A program made the translations under genes and the position numbers. A DNA stretch of 64,000 nucleotides, from the NCBI GenBank assembly GCA_937883755.1, contig CAKZYA010000014.1, forward strand, positions 1 through 64,000. Reading direction: 5' to 3'. The notes beneath the pieces are model-generated. The model saw only the letters and a program-made list of their open reading frames with translations. It ran no database searches and had not been told where the DNA came from. Shown here piece after piece: positions 10,005-18,509 of this stretch (the stretch's first letter is position 1; the number at the start of each line of letters is the position of its first letter). The stretch is from an uncultured Flammeovirgaceae bacterium (GTDB lineage: Bacteria > Bacteroidota > Bacteroidia > Cytophagales > Cyclobacteriaceae).

Positions 10005-11249
10005 ATGAATATTCATGATTTAAGAGCAGCCCAAGTTCATTTTGAAAGTCAGATTGATATCGTTCTTGAATCTAGGAAAGAGTTATATAAACTAAGAAAT
10101 AGTTTTGCCAAATATTATTCTTTTGATAGAATAAACTCTATGCCAATTGACCACTATTCAATTGGGAATGAATTGCCAAAAAAAGGATTCAATTTCTGCT
10201 ACACCATAGAAAGACAACTTGATAGTTTAGGAAGAATCATAGGTGCTACTTCTTTCAAATTTGGTGTATACTACGGAAGAACTAAATCAGAACCTGAGTA
10301 CAAGTATAGATTCACAAAAAAGTTTGGTAATAATGCAACTGAAGCATACAATAACGTAAAAACGGAAATACTAAAACTACTTGAATCAGGCAGAAGTGAA
10401 AATATTGAAGAAATTGTAAGTAATAAGATTTCACCAATGTTTAAACGGAAAATATTATATACATATTTTCTAGAGCGATACCTTAACGTGTTTTCGGATG
10501 AGCACCTTGAATATTTTCTTGTCCAATTAAATATTGACACCCATGATTTAGTTTGGTCTGATGCCGTAATTAAGAGGGAGGCTCTTATAAATTTTAAGAA
10601 TTCAGATGAAGTAATGAAAAATTGGTCTACGGATTTATTTTCATACTTCTTATACAACGTCTACCCAGGGCGTCCTCCAAAAGAAAGTTCAGATTCGAAA
10701 AATCCATTAGAAGATTACAAAAACCCTGATTTCCCAATAGATCCAACACCAGAATGGATAGATATGTCAATTGAACCCCCCAAAGAAGTCGCCTCCCATA
10801 AGAAACCTAGAAAGGGCAAAGAGAATCCAGATTATGAAAAAGAGGCTAGAAAGCAGAAAAAGCTAGGCGACAGAGGAGAAAAGCTTGTTTTGGATATGGA
10901 ACGACTTAGGCTTGAGGAGCTTGGGTTACCTAGATTATCTAAGAAGGTTTCAAAAGCGAAATATGACTATTTAGGGTATGATATAAAATCATTTGAAGAA
11001 AATGGAGATGAAAGATTTATTGAAGTAAAAGCTACAAGGTCAAAAGTTAGTGCTGCAAATTTTTTCCTTTCAGTTAATGAGTTTCACAAGGCAAAAAAGC
11101 TAAAAAACTATTTTGTTTATGTCGTTTTCGACATTTTATCGGATAATCCTAAAGTTTGGAAAATAGGCAATCCCTTTAATCCAGCTAATAAAAATGTTAG
11201 AATGATACCTATTTCATATAGAGTAGAAATAAATGCCAAGAAAAAATAA
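10005..11249 (+). CDS. DUF3883 nuclease-like protein
   Basis: 414 residues. The C-terminal part (about 287-395) begins with LGDRGEKLVLDMER, typical of DUF3883/NO VEIN C-terminal domains, which belong to the PD-(D/E)xK nuclease-like fold. A plausible active site is Asp326 (GYDIKS) with Glu340 and Lys342 (IEVKA), spaced as D-x13-E-x-K. The N-terminal 250 residues are helical and unrecognised. A Lys/Pro-rich linker (about 250-285) joins the halves. DUF3883 domains are often found in defence and restriction-type proteins. The gene is visibly more AT-rich than its neighbours and uses A/T-ending codons heavily, a sign of acquisition. It stands alone; no helicase or methylase is next to it. Confidence 0.75.
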   Translation: MNIHDLRAAQVHFESQIDIVLESRKELYKLRNSFAKYYSFDRINSMPIDHYSIGNELPKKGFNFCYTIERQLDSLGRIIGATSFKFGVYYGRTKSEPEYKYRFTKKFGNNATEAYNNVKTEILKLLESGRSENIEEIVSNKISPMFKRKILYTYFLERYLNVFSDEHLEYFLVQLNIDTHDLVWSDAVIKREALINFKNSDEVMKNWSTDLFSYFLYNVYPGRPPKESSDSKNPLEDYKNPDFPIDPTPEWIDMSIEPPKEVASHKKPRKGKENPDYEKEARKQKKLGDRGEKLVLDMERLRLEELGLPRLSKKVSKAKYDYLGYDIKSFEENGDERFIEVKATRSKVSAANFFLSVNEFHKAKKLKNYFVYVVFDILSDNPKVWKIGNPFNPANKNVRMIPISYRVEINAKKK

Positions 11250-11260
11250 AACACGAAAGC

Positions 11261-11327
11261 ACAACAATGTGTATAGTGCATGGCACCCCAGGGGATGTTA
11301 CGACACCATACACGGAACGTTAGGAGC
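11261..11327 (+). repeat. attC-like imperfect hairpin (candidate cassette recombination site)
   Basis: Outer AAC (11263-11265) pairs with GTT (11319-11321), followed by an asymmetric internal loop, then GTGTAT (11269-11274) with ATACAC (11308-11313), an A/C mismatch, and GTG with CAC. The loop holds a second hairpin CCCC-A-GGGG (11286-11294). The right end reads AACGTTAGGAGC and is followed within 20 bp by the ATG of the next gene. R-box AAC/GTT, bulged spacer and inner stem are the architecture of integron attC sites. No integrase is in the window, so this is structural resemblance only. Confidence 0.45.
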
Positions 11328-11344
11328 AATTTAAAATACATACC

Positions 11345-12640
11345 ATGAGAAAACATTGCTATAAAGTAGCCCTAATTCTGCTCCTTACCGCTTTTTTTGG
11401 TTGCTCTAAGCCTGCCGATAAAATTCCGCGATTTTCTTCAAATCAGGATACCTTACTCGTTGCAACCAAACTACATAAGGGGGCTGGTAAATTTGAAAGA
11501 ATTTTTGGCCCTCTACAATTCAATGAGATCAGTGAGCTTTCATATCCAGTTAAATTGCCTAACAACCTGACTGATATTAAGCACACTTTCCGAGCTGTAG
11601 ATTATAAAGTTGCTTGGTACAACAAACATAAAAATGATCAAGAACTTGAATTACCCTCTTTTATCACAGAGGCGATTTCAGACAATACACTAGATACTAC
11701 TCAGGCTCCAACGGAGGAGCAAAACCAAATTGATATCATTTCGGGGATGCGAGATTCAGTTCAAGTATTCGTTCTAGATGAAAATAACAATCAAGACTTA
11801 ACCGATGATTCAGTTCGTATGTATAAGCCAATGAACTGGCATTCCAATGAAAACTTGATAAAATCAGTATTTCACCGGTATGATGGTGAAAAAATAGTGA
11901 AAGATTCTACCTGGGTTAAAGTCGGAACCTTAGGTGCAAATCCCATGCTTTTCTTGGGCGTGGCAGAATATGTAACGGCTGAATTTTATTTGAACGAAAA
12001 ATTCTATCAATTGGGAACAGCAGACTTCCAAACCTCATACACCTATTGGGAGCCTACATTTATTTTGTTGAAAGAAGACTCTGTAGCGAAAGACTCAGTC
12101 TATTTGAAAGACATGCTTTACCCAAATGAATTCGTGCGTTTAAATAGTAATTACTATCGAATTCATAAGGTCTCAAAGTATGGTGACTATATTACCTTGA
12201 TAAAGGAGGAGGACTTCAGCTCTCAAACCGGGACACAATTAGGAATCAAAGCACCTGATTTTACGGCCATTTCTACTACTGGAGACACCATTATTAGCAC
12301 TAGTATGAATGATAAACCTATGTTGATTGCTAATTCTTGTGGATGTGGTGGTGATATAAGGTCGCTAGATGCTTATGACGAAATGAATAAGCAATACGGT
12401 AATAGGGCATATGTGATTAATATTGACACAGGAATACGAGGGTTAGATACAGAAGAAGGTATTTACATTGATATGGAAGATGAGAATAATGTAAGTCTCG
12501 TTAATCATTTTAGAAGAAGGTACTGCTCAAGAGTATGCTATGTAATTGATGTTAATTATACTATCATAGATAAATTCGAGATTACTGATTGGAAAGATGT
12601 ATTACCAAAAATCTTGGATTCAGAAAGGGGAACAATATAA
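11345..12640 (+). CDS. Thioredoxin-like (AhpC/TSA-TlpA type) lipoprotein
   Basis: 431 residues. Signal peptide with lipobox ending at Cys20 (LTAFFGC), so an exported lipoprotein. The middle has no recognised domain. The last ~130 residues start IKAPDFTAISTTGDTI, the usual entry of the AhpC/TSA-TlpA thioredoxin fold, followed by the redox position at Cys332-Gly-Cys334. A CxC arrangement replaces the usual CxxC, so disulfide chemistry may differ from standard TlpA or be absent. AT-rich like the DUF3883 gene upstream, and its start lies directly behind the attC-like site. The 3' end is followed by TTAAC and a purine/pyrimidine repeat. Confidence 0.75.
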   Translation: MRKHCYKVALILLLTAFFGCSKPADKIPRFSSNQDTLLVATKLHKGAGKFERIFGPLQFNEISELSYPVKLPNNLTDIKHTFRAVDYKVAWYNKHKNDQELELPSFITEAISDNTLDTTQAPTEEQNQIDIISGMRDSVQVFVLDENNNQDLTDDSVRMYKPMNWHSNENLIKSVFHRYDGEKIVKDSTWVKVGTLGANPMLFLGVAEYVTAEFYLNEKFYQLGTADFQTSYTYWEPTFILLKEDSVAKDSVYLKDMLYPNEFVRLNSNYYRIHKVSKYGDYITLIKEEDFSSQTGTQLGIKAPDFTAISTTGDTIISTSMNDKPMLIANSCGCGGDIRSLDAYDEMNKQYGNRAYVINIDTGIRGLDTEEGIYIDMEDENNVSLVNHFRRRYCSRVCYVIDVNYTIIDKFEITDWKDVLPKILDSERGTI

Positions 12641-12680
12641 AAAGCCCTTAACAAAAGCTATCCACACCGCGGTAGCCTCA

Positions 12681-12763
12681 ACCGGGAAGAAAGGTGGGTG
12701 CTTTAGACGGAAGACAGCATCTTATTTTCCCTCTTCCGTTTTGCCTTCTCCTGTTCTCCCTTA
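12681..12763. repeat. Purine/pyrimidine intergenic element A
   Basis: Purine-rich half (GACGGAAGACAG and neighbours) followed by a pyrimidine-rich half (CCCTCTTCCGTT, CTTCTCCTGTTCTCCC). One of a family of similar elements in intergenic gaps of this window. It lies between two convergent genes and could act as a bidirectional transcription stop. Confidence 0.4.
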
Positions 12764-15595
12764 TTTATCAGTGGTTTCGTAACGTAGCGTTCGTCCTTTG
12801 AGGGTAGCGGGTACCCCCTTTTCCATCCAAGCCGGGGCAGGTTCATCTTTAAGGTAATAATCAAAGAACTGCTGCATCCGTCGGGTGAAATCCTTCTGGT
12901 TGTAGTATTTACTTACCCAGTGGGGTTCACCGTTGTAGTTGAGCATCCAAGCAGGTTTGTTGAGTCGGCGTAGAGCTACGAACAGTTCAATACCCTGCTC
13001 CCAGGGTACGGCGGTATCTTCATCATTATGAAGAAGTAGTAACGGGGTTTCTATTTTGTCTGCCATAAAGAGCGGAGAGTTCTCAATATATCGCAATGGG
13101 TACTCCCACAGCGAGCCACCGATTCGGCTCTGGGTACGCTCGTACTGAAACATCCGACTCATACCCGTTCCCCAGCGAATACCCCCGTAAGCTGAAGTCA
13201 TATTCGATACGGGGGCACCTGACTCAACCGCTCGGAACAAGTTAGAGCGGGTAACAATGTACGCCGACTGATAGCCGCCCCAACTGTGTCCCTGCATCCC
13301 GATGCGATCGGGGTCAACGAAGCCTCGTTCCATCATGTTAAGTGTACCGGACACAACGGCGTTCAGCGCACTTTCGCCTGGATAACCCTCTTTGTACACA
13401 ATGTCAGGGACAAACAGTAGATAGCCCCGGCTGACGTAGAAAGAGAAGTTAATAATGGAACGACTGGGGGCGGGTGCCCGGTGGCTATGGAGATTGTCAG
13501 AATTACGTTCGTAGAAGTACACCATCATGGGGTACTGCTGAGTCGGATCAAAACCTTCAGGCTTGTACAGTAATCCGTCTAGCGGAGTACCGTCGACTGA
13601 CTTCCAGGAAACCAACTCAACGCTTCCCCATAAATAATCTTGCTGCTGAGGATTAGCATTGCTTAGCTCTTCGGCTTTCTTAAAATCAGTAGTACTTAAC
13701 CATACATCAGGAAAATCAGTGAAGCTAGATTTACGATAAATGACTTCATCGCCATCCTGAGCTTTTTGCAATCCATAGAAGCGATAATCTTCCAGAACCA
13801 ACTTTTCCGGTGGGCGATTATTTCCGGTATGCTCCTGAAAGTAGCCACTTTGCTTGGTCTTCCGGTCAAAAGCTGAGATAATAATCTCGTCATTGGCGGG
13901 AATGAAGTATGCTTCAGGGTCAAGCTCTTCGTAGCGAAACCTCATTTCATTCTCCCGTCCGTAGCCATTGGTAAGGTTTGTTACCTCTAGGGTTTTGGGA
14001 TTAATTTTCCAGATGTCGTAGTAGTCGTAAACCAAAATATGCTCGTCTCCTTCAGTCCATCCGGCTGAGCCGTAACTGCCGGGCAAAGCGGGAATATCGT
14101 TAAGTTCATTGTAGAAGTTAGCGTCAATATTTTGGGTTAGGTTAACCGTTGCTTTACTGCTAACATTGTAAGCGTACCAACTACTGTCCTCCGAATCGTA
14201 CCAGTAGGCATAATTACCTCCTGGAGATAGGTTGGGATAGCCAGTGGTATTTTTGGCAAACCTTTCAGTTTCTCCCGTGCTGACATTTACGAGATACGCA
14301 TCGCGGCGGAAGGGGTAATCCCAGGATATTTGTTTGCGGTAAGGAGTATCATCAATACCAATAACGTAAGGCAATCGTTTATCCCGGTCAAACCGAATAC
14401 TTGGCATCTCTTTACTACCCAACTGCGTTATTTTCTGCGACGAAAGATCGTAAACTGCGCTATACGACCGCTTCATCTCCTCCTCCTTCTGTTCTAGTTG
14501 CATTGGTTGAATGAACGGGTCTTGCCACGACCAAACGTCTACCTTCACGCGCTCTTCATCCAGCAGGGTAGTATCTTCTTCGTAGGCATATTCTACGGGG
14601 CGCGGAGCGGTGGCGAAGAAAAGTCGTTGGCCATCGTGAGAGAAATCTAGCTTACCGTGCTCGCTCACCATCCAGTTATTAGGCAAGGAGGAAGTAGTAG
14701 TATCAGCTACTAAAGCAGCTTCGCTATTTTCATTCCACAGATACAAATGGTGGTAGCGGTCGTCGGCTTTCAGGCTATCTTCACTCGCCAGATAAGCCAC
14801 GGAATTTCCATTGCGGCTTAGGGCGAGCTGCTTGTACGATACTTTTCCAGTATCAATTGGTAACAGGCTTTGGGATTCGGTATCAAATGCCATGACTCCT
14901 GCAGTACCCGTTGAGTCACCAGCTACTTGAGTGAAAGCCAATCGACTGCCGTCTTCGGAGAAAAAATACTCGTCTACCCGCTCATAACGCCATTCTTCTT
15001 GTGTCTCGAGATTCATGATTACCAACTCATTGCCTTCCGGTTTTTCCGGCATATCCTTCACTGCAACCTGAAATTGGTCAGTGTCAGTTTGGATACTGTC
15101 TTCCTGAGCCTCAGTTGCAGTATCCAGCGGACTTTCGTGTAGGAAGGATAGCCAACCTCCCGCTTTCTTCGGTAAGCGATAGGATTTTACCCGCTCGTAT
15201 TCTCCCGCTATCTGGCTATTTCCTAGGTTGAAGATGACCAAAGAGTCTTTGGGTAATTCCTCCTCCTTTTTCTCAGCTAGCTTCATGTGCCGCACTGTAT
15301 CGTAGGGTGGAACGGTTTTAAAAACCAAGAAACGGCTGTCGTGGGCGAATTCTGGTTGTTTTCCTCTCAAGAAAGTTTGGGGTGCTGTTTGATCAGCATC
15401 GTGTAAATAAAGTGCGCCATCACCCTGGGCCGGGTTTACTTCGTATACTACGTATTGACCGTCATTAGATATACGCTGAGCATCAATATCTTTCCAATCG
15501 TCGTAAACGTCGTGAGTGAGTGGTTTCTTCTGGGCGAATCCTGCTTGAAGAAGCATAATCAAGAAAGAAATAGTGAGAAGAGCGATTTTCTGCAT
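12761..15595 (-). CDS. S9 family prolyl oligopeptidase-type serine peptidase
   Basis: 944 residues with a signal peptide (about 1-21, ALLTISFLIMLLQAGFAQ). Residues about 40-650 form a WD/TolB-like propeller (repeated DGQYVVY, NGNSVAYL, DGQRLFFA). The C-terminal alpha/beta hydrolase has Ser771 in GHSWGG, Asp860 in HNDEDTAVP and His892 in EPHWV, so the catalytic triad is complete. Such enzymes cleave peptides or act as dipeptidyl/acylaminoacyl peptidases in the periplasm. The exact specificity cannot be read from sequence. Transcribed alone; divergent from the AraC-type regulator that begins 104 bp upstream. Confidence 0.92.
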   Translation of the reverse strand: MQKIALLTISFLIMLLQAGFAQKKPLTHDVYDDWKDIDAQRISNDGQYVVYEVNPAQGDGALYLHDADQTAPQTFLRGKQPEFAHDSRFLVFKTVPPYDTVRHMKLAEKKEEELPKDSLVIFNLGNSQIAGEYERVKSYRLPKKAGGWLSFLHESPLDTATEAQEDSIQTDTDQFQVAVKDMPEKPEGNELVIMNLETQEEWRYERVDEYFFSEDGSRLAFTQVAGDSTGTAGVMAFDTESQSLLPIDTGKVSYKQLALSRNGNSVAYLASEDSLKADDRYHHLYLWNENSEAALVADTTTSSLPNNWMVSEHGKLDFSHDGQRLFFATAPRPVEYAYEEDTTLLDEERVKVDVWSWQDPFIQPMQLEQKEEEMKRSYSAVYDLSSQKITQLGSKEMPSIRFDRDKRLPYVIGIDDTPYRKQISWDYPFRRDAYLVNVSTGETERFAKNTTGYPNLSPGGNYAYWYDSEDSSWYAYNVSSKATVNLTQNIDANFYNELNDIPALPGSYGSAGWTEGDEHILVYDYYDIWKINPKTLEVTNLTNGYGRENEMRFRYEELDPEAYFIPANDEIIISAFDRKTKQSGYFQEHTGNNRPPEKLVLEDYRFYGLQKAQDGDEVIYRKSSFTDFPDVWLSTTDFKKAEELSNANPQQQDYLWGSVELVSWKSVDGTPLDGLLYKPEGFDPTQQYPMMVYFYERNSDNLHSHRAPAPSRSIINFSFYVSRGYLLFVPDIVYKEGYPGESALNAVVSGTLNMMERGFVDPDRIGMQGHSWGGYQSAYIVTRSNLFRAVESGAPVSNMTSAYGGIRWGTGMSRMFQYERTQSRIGGSLWEYPLRYIENSPLFMADKIETPLLLLHNDEDTAVPWEQGIELFVALRRLNKPAWMLNYNGEPHWVSKYYNQKDFTRRMQQFFDYYLKDEPAPAWMEKGVPATLKGRTLRYETTDK

Positions 15596-15699
15596 GGTTA
15601 GGAAATCTGTTTGGTAGCTAAAAGGGAGAATTATTTTTCGTTGAAAGCGCGTAGTATGCTAGTATCCTATTATCATTACAAAATAAAGCTATTTTAGTT

Positions 15700-16614
15700 T
15701 TGAACCGCAGTGTTAAGACCTACAGCACAAAAAATTTTAAAGAAAGCTTTCTGAATCTAAATTCACAGGTCAGTAAGTTTTTTGATAGAGGGGATGAGGA
15801 TTTTTTCTGTTTACGAATAGAAGATGTTGTTTCTCACGCCATCATTCCAGTTCCGCCCTCTCGCGAGGAGTGCCATACTTTGATTCTGGTTTTGGAAGGC
15901 TATTATGACCTAAAATTAGGAACCACGGAGTATCGAGTGAAACCAGGAGATTTAATCATTCAGCAAGCAGGTAAGATTTTTTCCATAGACCGTATTAATC
16001 GGGAAAATAAGGGCTTTACCTGTCACTTTCACCCCGATATATTAATCGGTAAATCGAGTAATCAGGCCATGTCAGCTGATTTTGAGTTCCTGAATGTTTG
16101 GGAGGATTCGCTGGTACGGTTTGATGAAAGTAGGCTTCCGTTTGTTATCACCCTTCTCCAGCGGCTACATATAGAATATACTCATAACCAAAAACCAGAT
16201 TTTGATATTATCCACGCCTATCTGCTGGCGTTACTGTCGGAAATAAAGGCGTTCACTGATGCTGATGAGATGGAAGCCAAGAACGCGACTTATCATTTAG
16301 TGAAGAGGTTCAAAAGATTGATTCATACCAGGGTAAAAGATAATCTTGGTGTATCTGGTTTCGCCTCTTTACTCAACGTTAGTCCCAATCACCTTAATAA
16401 ATGTACCAAGCAGGTGGCAGGTTTTTCGGCTTCCAAGCTAATTGATGAAACCAAAACTATGGAGGCGAAGTACCTGCTTTATCAAACAAGTCTTACCGTT
16501 AGCGAAATAGCCAATGAGCTAGGATTTTTTGATCCCTCGTACTTCAGCCGATTTTTTAAAAAGTACACCGGGCAAACACCAGTAGAATATCGGAAAATGA
16601 TTGAAAAGTCCTAG
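15700..16614 (+). CDS. AraC family transcriptional regulator
   Basis: 304 residues. N-terminal cupin-like sensor (about 50-130, GYYDLKLGTTEYRVKPGD) and C-terminal double helix-turn-helix (about 200-300), with the AraC signature near the end: ANELGFFDPSYFSRFFKKY followed by TGQTPVEYRK. The start is a TTG at 15700; no in-frame ATG occurs before the conserved part, and 'VKTYSTKNF' resembles the usual N-terminus of this group, which supports TTG. It is followed 66 bp later by a four-gene operon of small proteins that it may control, and it is divergent from the S9 peptidase gene. Confidence 0.9.
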   Translation: MNRSVKTYSTKNFKESFLNLNSQVSKFFDRGDEDFFCLRIEDVVSHAIIPVPPSREECHTLILVLEGYYDLKLGTTEYRVKPGDLIIQQAGKIFSIDRINRENKGFTCHFHPDILIGKSSNQAMSADFEFLNVWEDSLVRFDESRLPFVITLLQRLHIEYTHNQKPDFDIIHAYLLALLSEIKAFTDADEMEAKNATYHLVKRFKRLIHTRVKDNLGVSGFASLLNVSPNHLNKCTKQVAGFSASKLIDETKTMEAKYLLYQTSLTVSEIANELGFFDPSYFSRFFKKYTGQTPVEYRKMIEKS

Positions 16615-16680
16615 TAGTCGCTTTATTTGTCCTAACAAGCTGATTACATATCGCTGACCTTTGTGGGAAACTAATCACTC

Positions 16681-17145
16681 ATGTATCCCACGTTACTAAC
16701 AATTCATTCTGTATTCCGGTGGTTGGTATTGGCTGCCCTACTACTGTCAATCTATCGAGCGGGGCGCGGATACTTTGGTAAAATTTCTTTCACGAATATC
16801 GACAATAAAATCCGTCATTGGACTGCCACAGTAGCGCATATCCAACTAATCATTGGTATACTACTTTACGTCAAAAGCCCCATCATTAGCTACTACTGGA
16901 CAAGTTCGGATAATTCCTTAGATTCTGTTGAACCATCATTCTTCGGACTATATCACTTTGGGTTTATGCTGTTGTCAATTGTTCTTTTAACCATTGGTTC
17001 AGCGAAGGCAAAGCGAGAAAAGTCTGACGAGGCAAAATTCAGAACGATGCTCATTTGGTTCTCAGTAGCCCTACTAATCATCTTTCTAGCTATTCCTTGG
17101 CCGTTTTCACCGTGGGCTAACCGTCCTTACATCCGAAATTTCTAG
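16681..17145 (+). CDS. Small four-helix membrane protein
   Basis: 154 residues with about four membrane helices (approx. 5-25, 48-65, 88-105, 118-140) and a conserved-looking start TIHSVFRWLVLAALL. I do not recognise a named family. First gene of a tight operon downstream of the AraC-type regulator; only 3 bp separate its stop from the next start. A role in small-molecule sensing or membrane physiology would be a guess. Confidence 0.75.
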   Translation: MYPTLLTIHSVFRWLVLAALLLSIYRAGRGYFGKISFTNIDNKIRHWTATVAHIQLIIGILLYVKSPIISYYWTSSDNSLDSVEPSFFGLYHFGFMLLSIVLLTIGSAKAKREKSDEAKFRTMLIWFSVALLIIFLAIPWPFSPWANRPYIRNF

Positions 17146-17148
17146 TAA

Positions 17149-17466
17149 ATGAATTTTCTTAATTCAAATATTGGCCGACTTCGGCTGTTAGCAATATTAG
17201 AAGGGTTAACCCTGCTAATATTGGTATTCATAGCAGTTCCCCTACGCCGAATCTTTGACTACTCAACCGTATCTCAAGTTGTAGGGCCAATTCATGGTGT
17301 CCTGTTTTTATTATTCGTTTTCAATACGTTAAGTGTGGGAGTAGAGAAGGGGTGGAAATTCAGTCAAACTACCTGGAAGGTACTCTTAGCCTGCTTCGTA
17401 CCTTTCGGTACTTTTTACATAGATCATAAAATCTTAAAACCGATTCACCAAGAGGAAACTCTATGA
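17149..17466 (+). CDS. DUF3817 membrane protein
   Basis: 105 residues with three membrane helices. GRLRLLAILEGLTLLILVF at the start, PIHGVLFLLFVF in the middle and VPFGTFYIDHKIL at the end are the layout of DUF3817, a family of unknown function also found fused to or near transporters. Its last four bases overlap the start of the next gene (ATGA at 17463-17466), so the two are translationally coupled. Confidence 0.85.
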   Translation: MNFLNSNIGRLRLLAILEGLTLLILVFIAVPLRRIFDYSTVSQVVGPIHGVLFLLFVFNTLSVGVEKGWKFSQTTWKVLLACFVPFGTFYIDHKILKPIHQEETL

Positions 17467-17672
17467 AAGTATATATTTTTAAGACTTCCATTAGACATCA
17501 AGATATCGGTAGTGTCGACAATATTATTCGGACACTTATCCCTAATACACGTTGGAATTTTGATTTAGAAGATTGTGATAATATCTTAAGAGTTGAAAGC
17601 AGACGGGATATATCCGAAGAGATATGTAACGGATTGGCAAAGTTTGGTTTCTTTTGCCAAGAACTGCAATAA
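17463..17672 (+). CDS. Small ferredoxin-fold-like conserved protein
   Basis: 69 residues. The pattern beta (MKVYIFKTSI) - helix (DNIIRTLI) - beta (RWNFDLEDCDNILRVE) - helix (EICNGLAKFGF) resembles the small ferredoxin-like fold of metal-binding-domain proteins, and I recognise FDLEDCDNILRVE as conserved in short Bacteroidota proteins. It lacks a CxxC metal motif, so it is probably not a copper chaperone. Start overlaps the DUF3817 stop by 4 bp. Function unknown. Confidence 0.7.
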   Translation: MKVYIFKTSIRHQDIGSVDNIIRTLIPNTRWNFDLEDCDNILRVESRRDISEEICNGLAKFGFFCQELQ

Positions 17673-17702
17673 TCTTTTGCTATTTACGCAATTCTTATCA
17701 CT

Positions 17703-18152
17703 ATGCCCCACCTAGCCCAACTTAACATTGGTACGCTTCGCTACCCGATTGACCATCCTAATACCCAGGAATTTGTAGATAATATTGACCGCATCAACCA
17801 GCTAGCGGAAAGAAGTCCGGGATTTGTGTGGCGATTGAAAGATGAAGCTGGGAATGCCACTAACTTTCAGGTTTTTCCTAATCCAATGACGATCGTAAAT
17901 ATGTCGGTTTGGGAAAATGCAGATCTTTTAAAGCAGTATGTGTACCGATCCGATCACGCTCAAATTATGCGGAAACGTCAGCAGTGGTTTGAGAAACACG
18001 ATGGCTCATTTATGGTGCTATGGTGGATTCCCGAAGGTCATCTGCCGACCTTGGCTGAAGCCAAACAGCGACTCGAGCTTCTCGAGAAAAATGGTGAAAC
18101 GGCTGAAGCATTTACCTTTCGAAAAATGTTTAATCCTCCGCAATTAGCCTAG
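17703..18152 (+). CDS. DUF3291 protein
   Basis: 149 residues, soluble. PHLAQLNIGTLRYPIDHP, a central 'SVW....L..YVYRSDHA..M..R..WF' and MVLWWIPEGHLPTLAEA are the hallmarks of DUF3291, a dimeric alpha+beta barrel-type fold related to small monooxygenase-like proteins. Substrate unknown. Starts 30 bp after the preceding small gene and is the last member of the operon downstream of the AraC regulator. Confidence 0.88.
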   Translation: MPHLAQLNIGTLRYPIDHPNTQEFVDNIDRINQLAERSPGFVWRLKDEAGNATNFQVFPNPMTIVNMSVWENADLLKQYVYRSDHAQIMRKRQQWFEKHDGSFMVLWWIPEGHLPTLAEAKQRLELLEKNGETAEAFTFRKMFNPPQLA

Positions 18153-18295
18153 TCTATCTCTGAAGGTGGTTTTGCTCACTTAATAAACCTATGAGAATGA
18201 AGACTCATAATGGTCTTTCTAAAATAACTAGGATTTGCTATTCAAGGAGTAACAGGCCCTGCTGAAATGAATGAGGTTGAAAGCCTAACTTACAC

Positions 18296-18314
18296 TAATA
18301 TCGAGTCGATATTA
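18296..18314. repeat. Perfect 9-1-9 palindrome
   Basis: TAATATCGA-G-TCGATATTA between the DUF3291 and nagB genes. Lies downstream of both genes, so its role is unclear. Confidence 0.6.
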
Positions 18315-18339
18315 CGCTTTTGGTAGCAGAGCATTAAAT

Positions 18340-18363
18340 CCCCCAGACCCTTTAAAAAGGGGG
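18340..18363. repeat. C5/G5 inverted repeat
   Basis: CCCCCAGACCCTTT-AA-AAAGGGGG in part; resembles dispersed CCCCC...TTTAAAAAGGGGG repeats known from cyanobacteria and seen in some Bacteroidota. May also end transcription from both sides. Confidence 0.4.
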
Positions 18364-18509
18364 AAATAACTTATAGACAGACTACGCTCACTCTGTGGAC
18401 GAAATAGACCTCACAAGTGAGTAGTTAGTGAGATCATTATTCCCTCCAACTACTAACTGCTATCAGATGAATCTTGACAAAGTAAGAGTTAAGCCATTGT
18501 GAAGATCTA

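Larger units (their letters stand above)
18153..18509. other. Convergent intergenic region with a 19-bp palindrome and a C5/G5 inverted repeat
   Basis: 357 bp between convergent genes and no gene seen. It holds a perfect palindrome TAATATCGA-G-TCGATATTA (18296-18314) and an inverted repeat from CCCCC (18340-18344) to GGGGG (18359-18363) with CCCTTT-AA-AAAGGG inside. The latter may be part of a dispersed repeat or a bidirectional terminator. Confidence 0.5.

Noticed and set aside
10271-10657. Leftward 128-codon frame inside the DUF3883 gene
   Set aside because: Antisense shadow of an AT-rich gene with no recognisable protein features.
12641-12710. Second attC-like site after the thioredoxin-like gene (TTAACAAAAGC ... 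GCTTTAGACG)
   Set aside because: The right end lacks the GTT R-box and the stem is short; the region is better explained as repeat element A.
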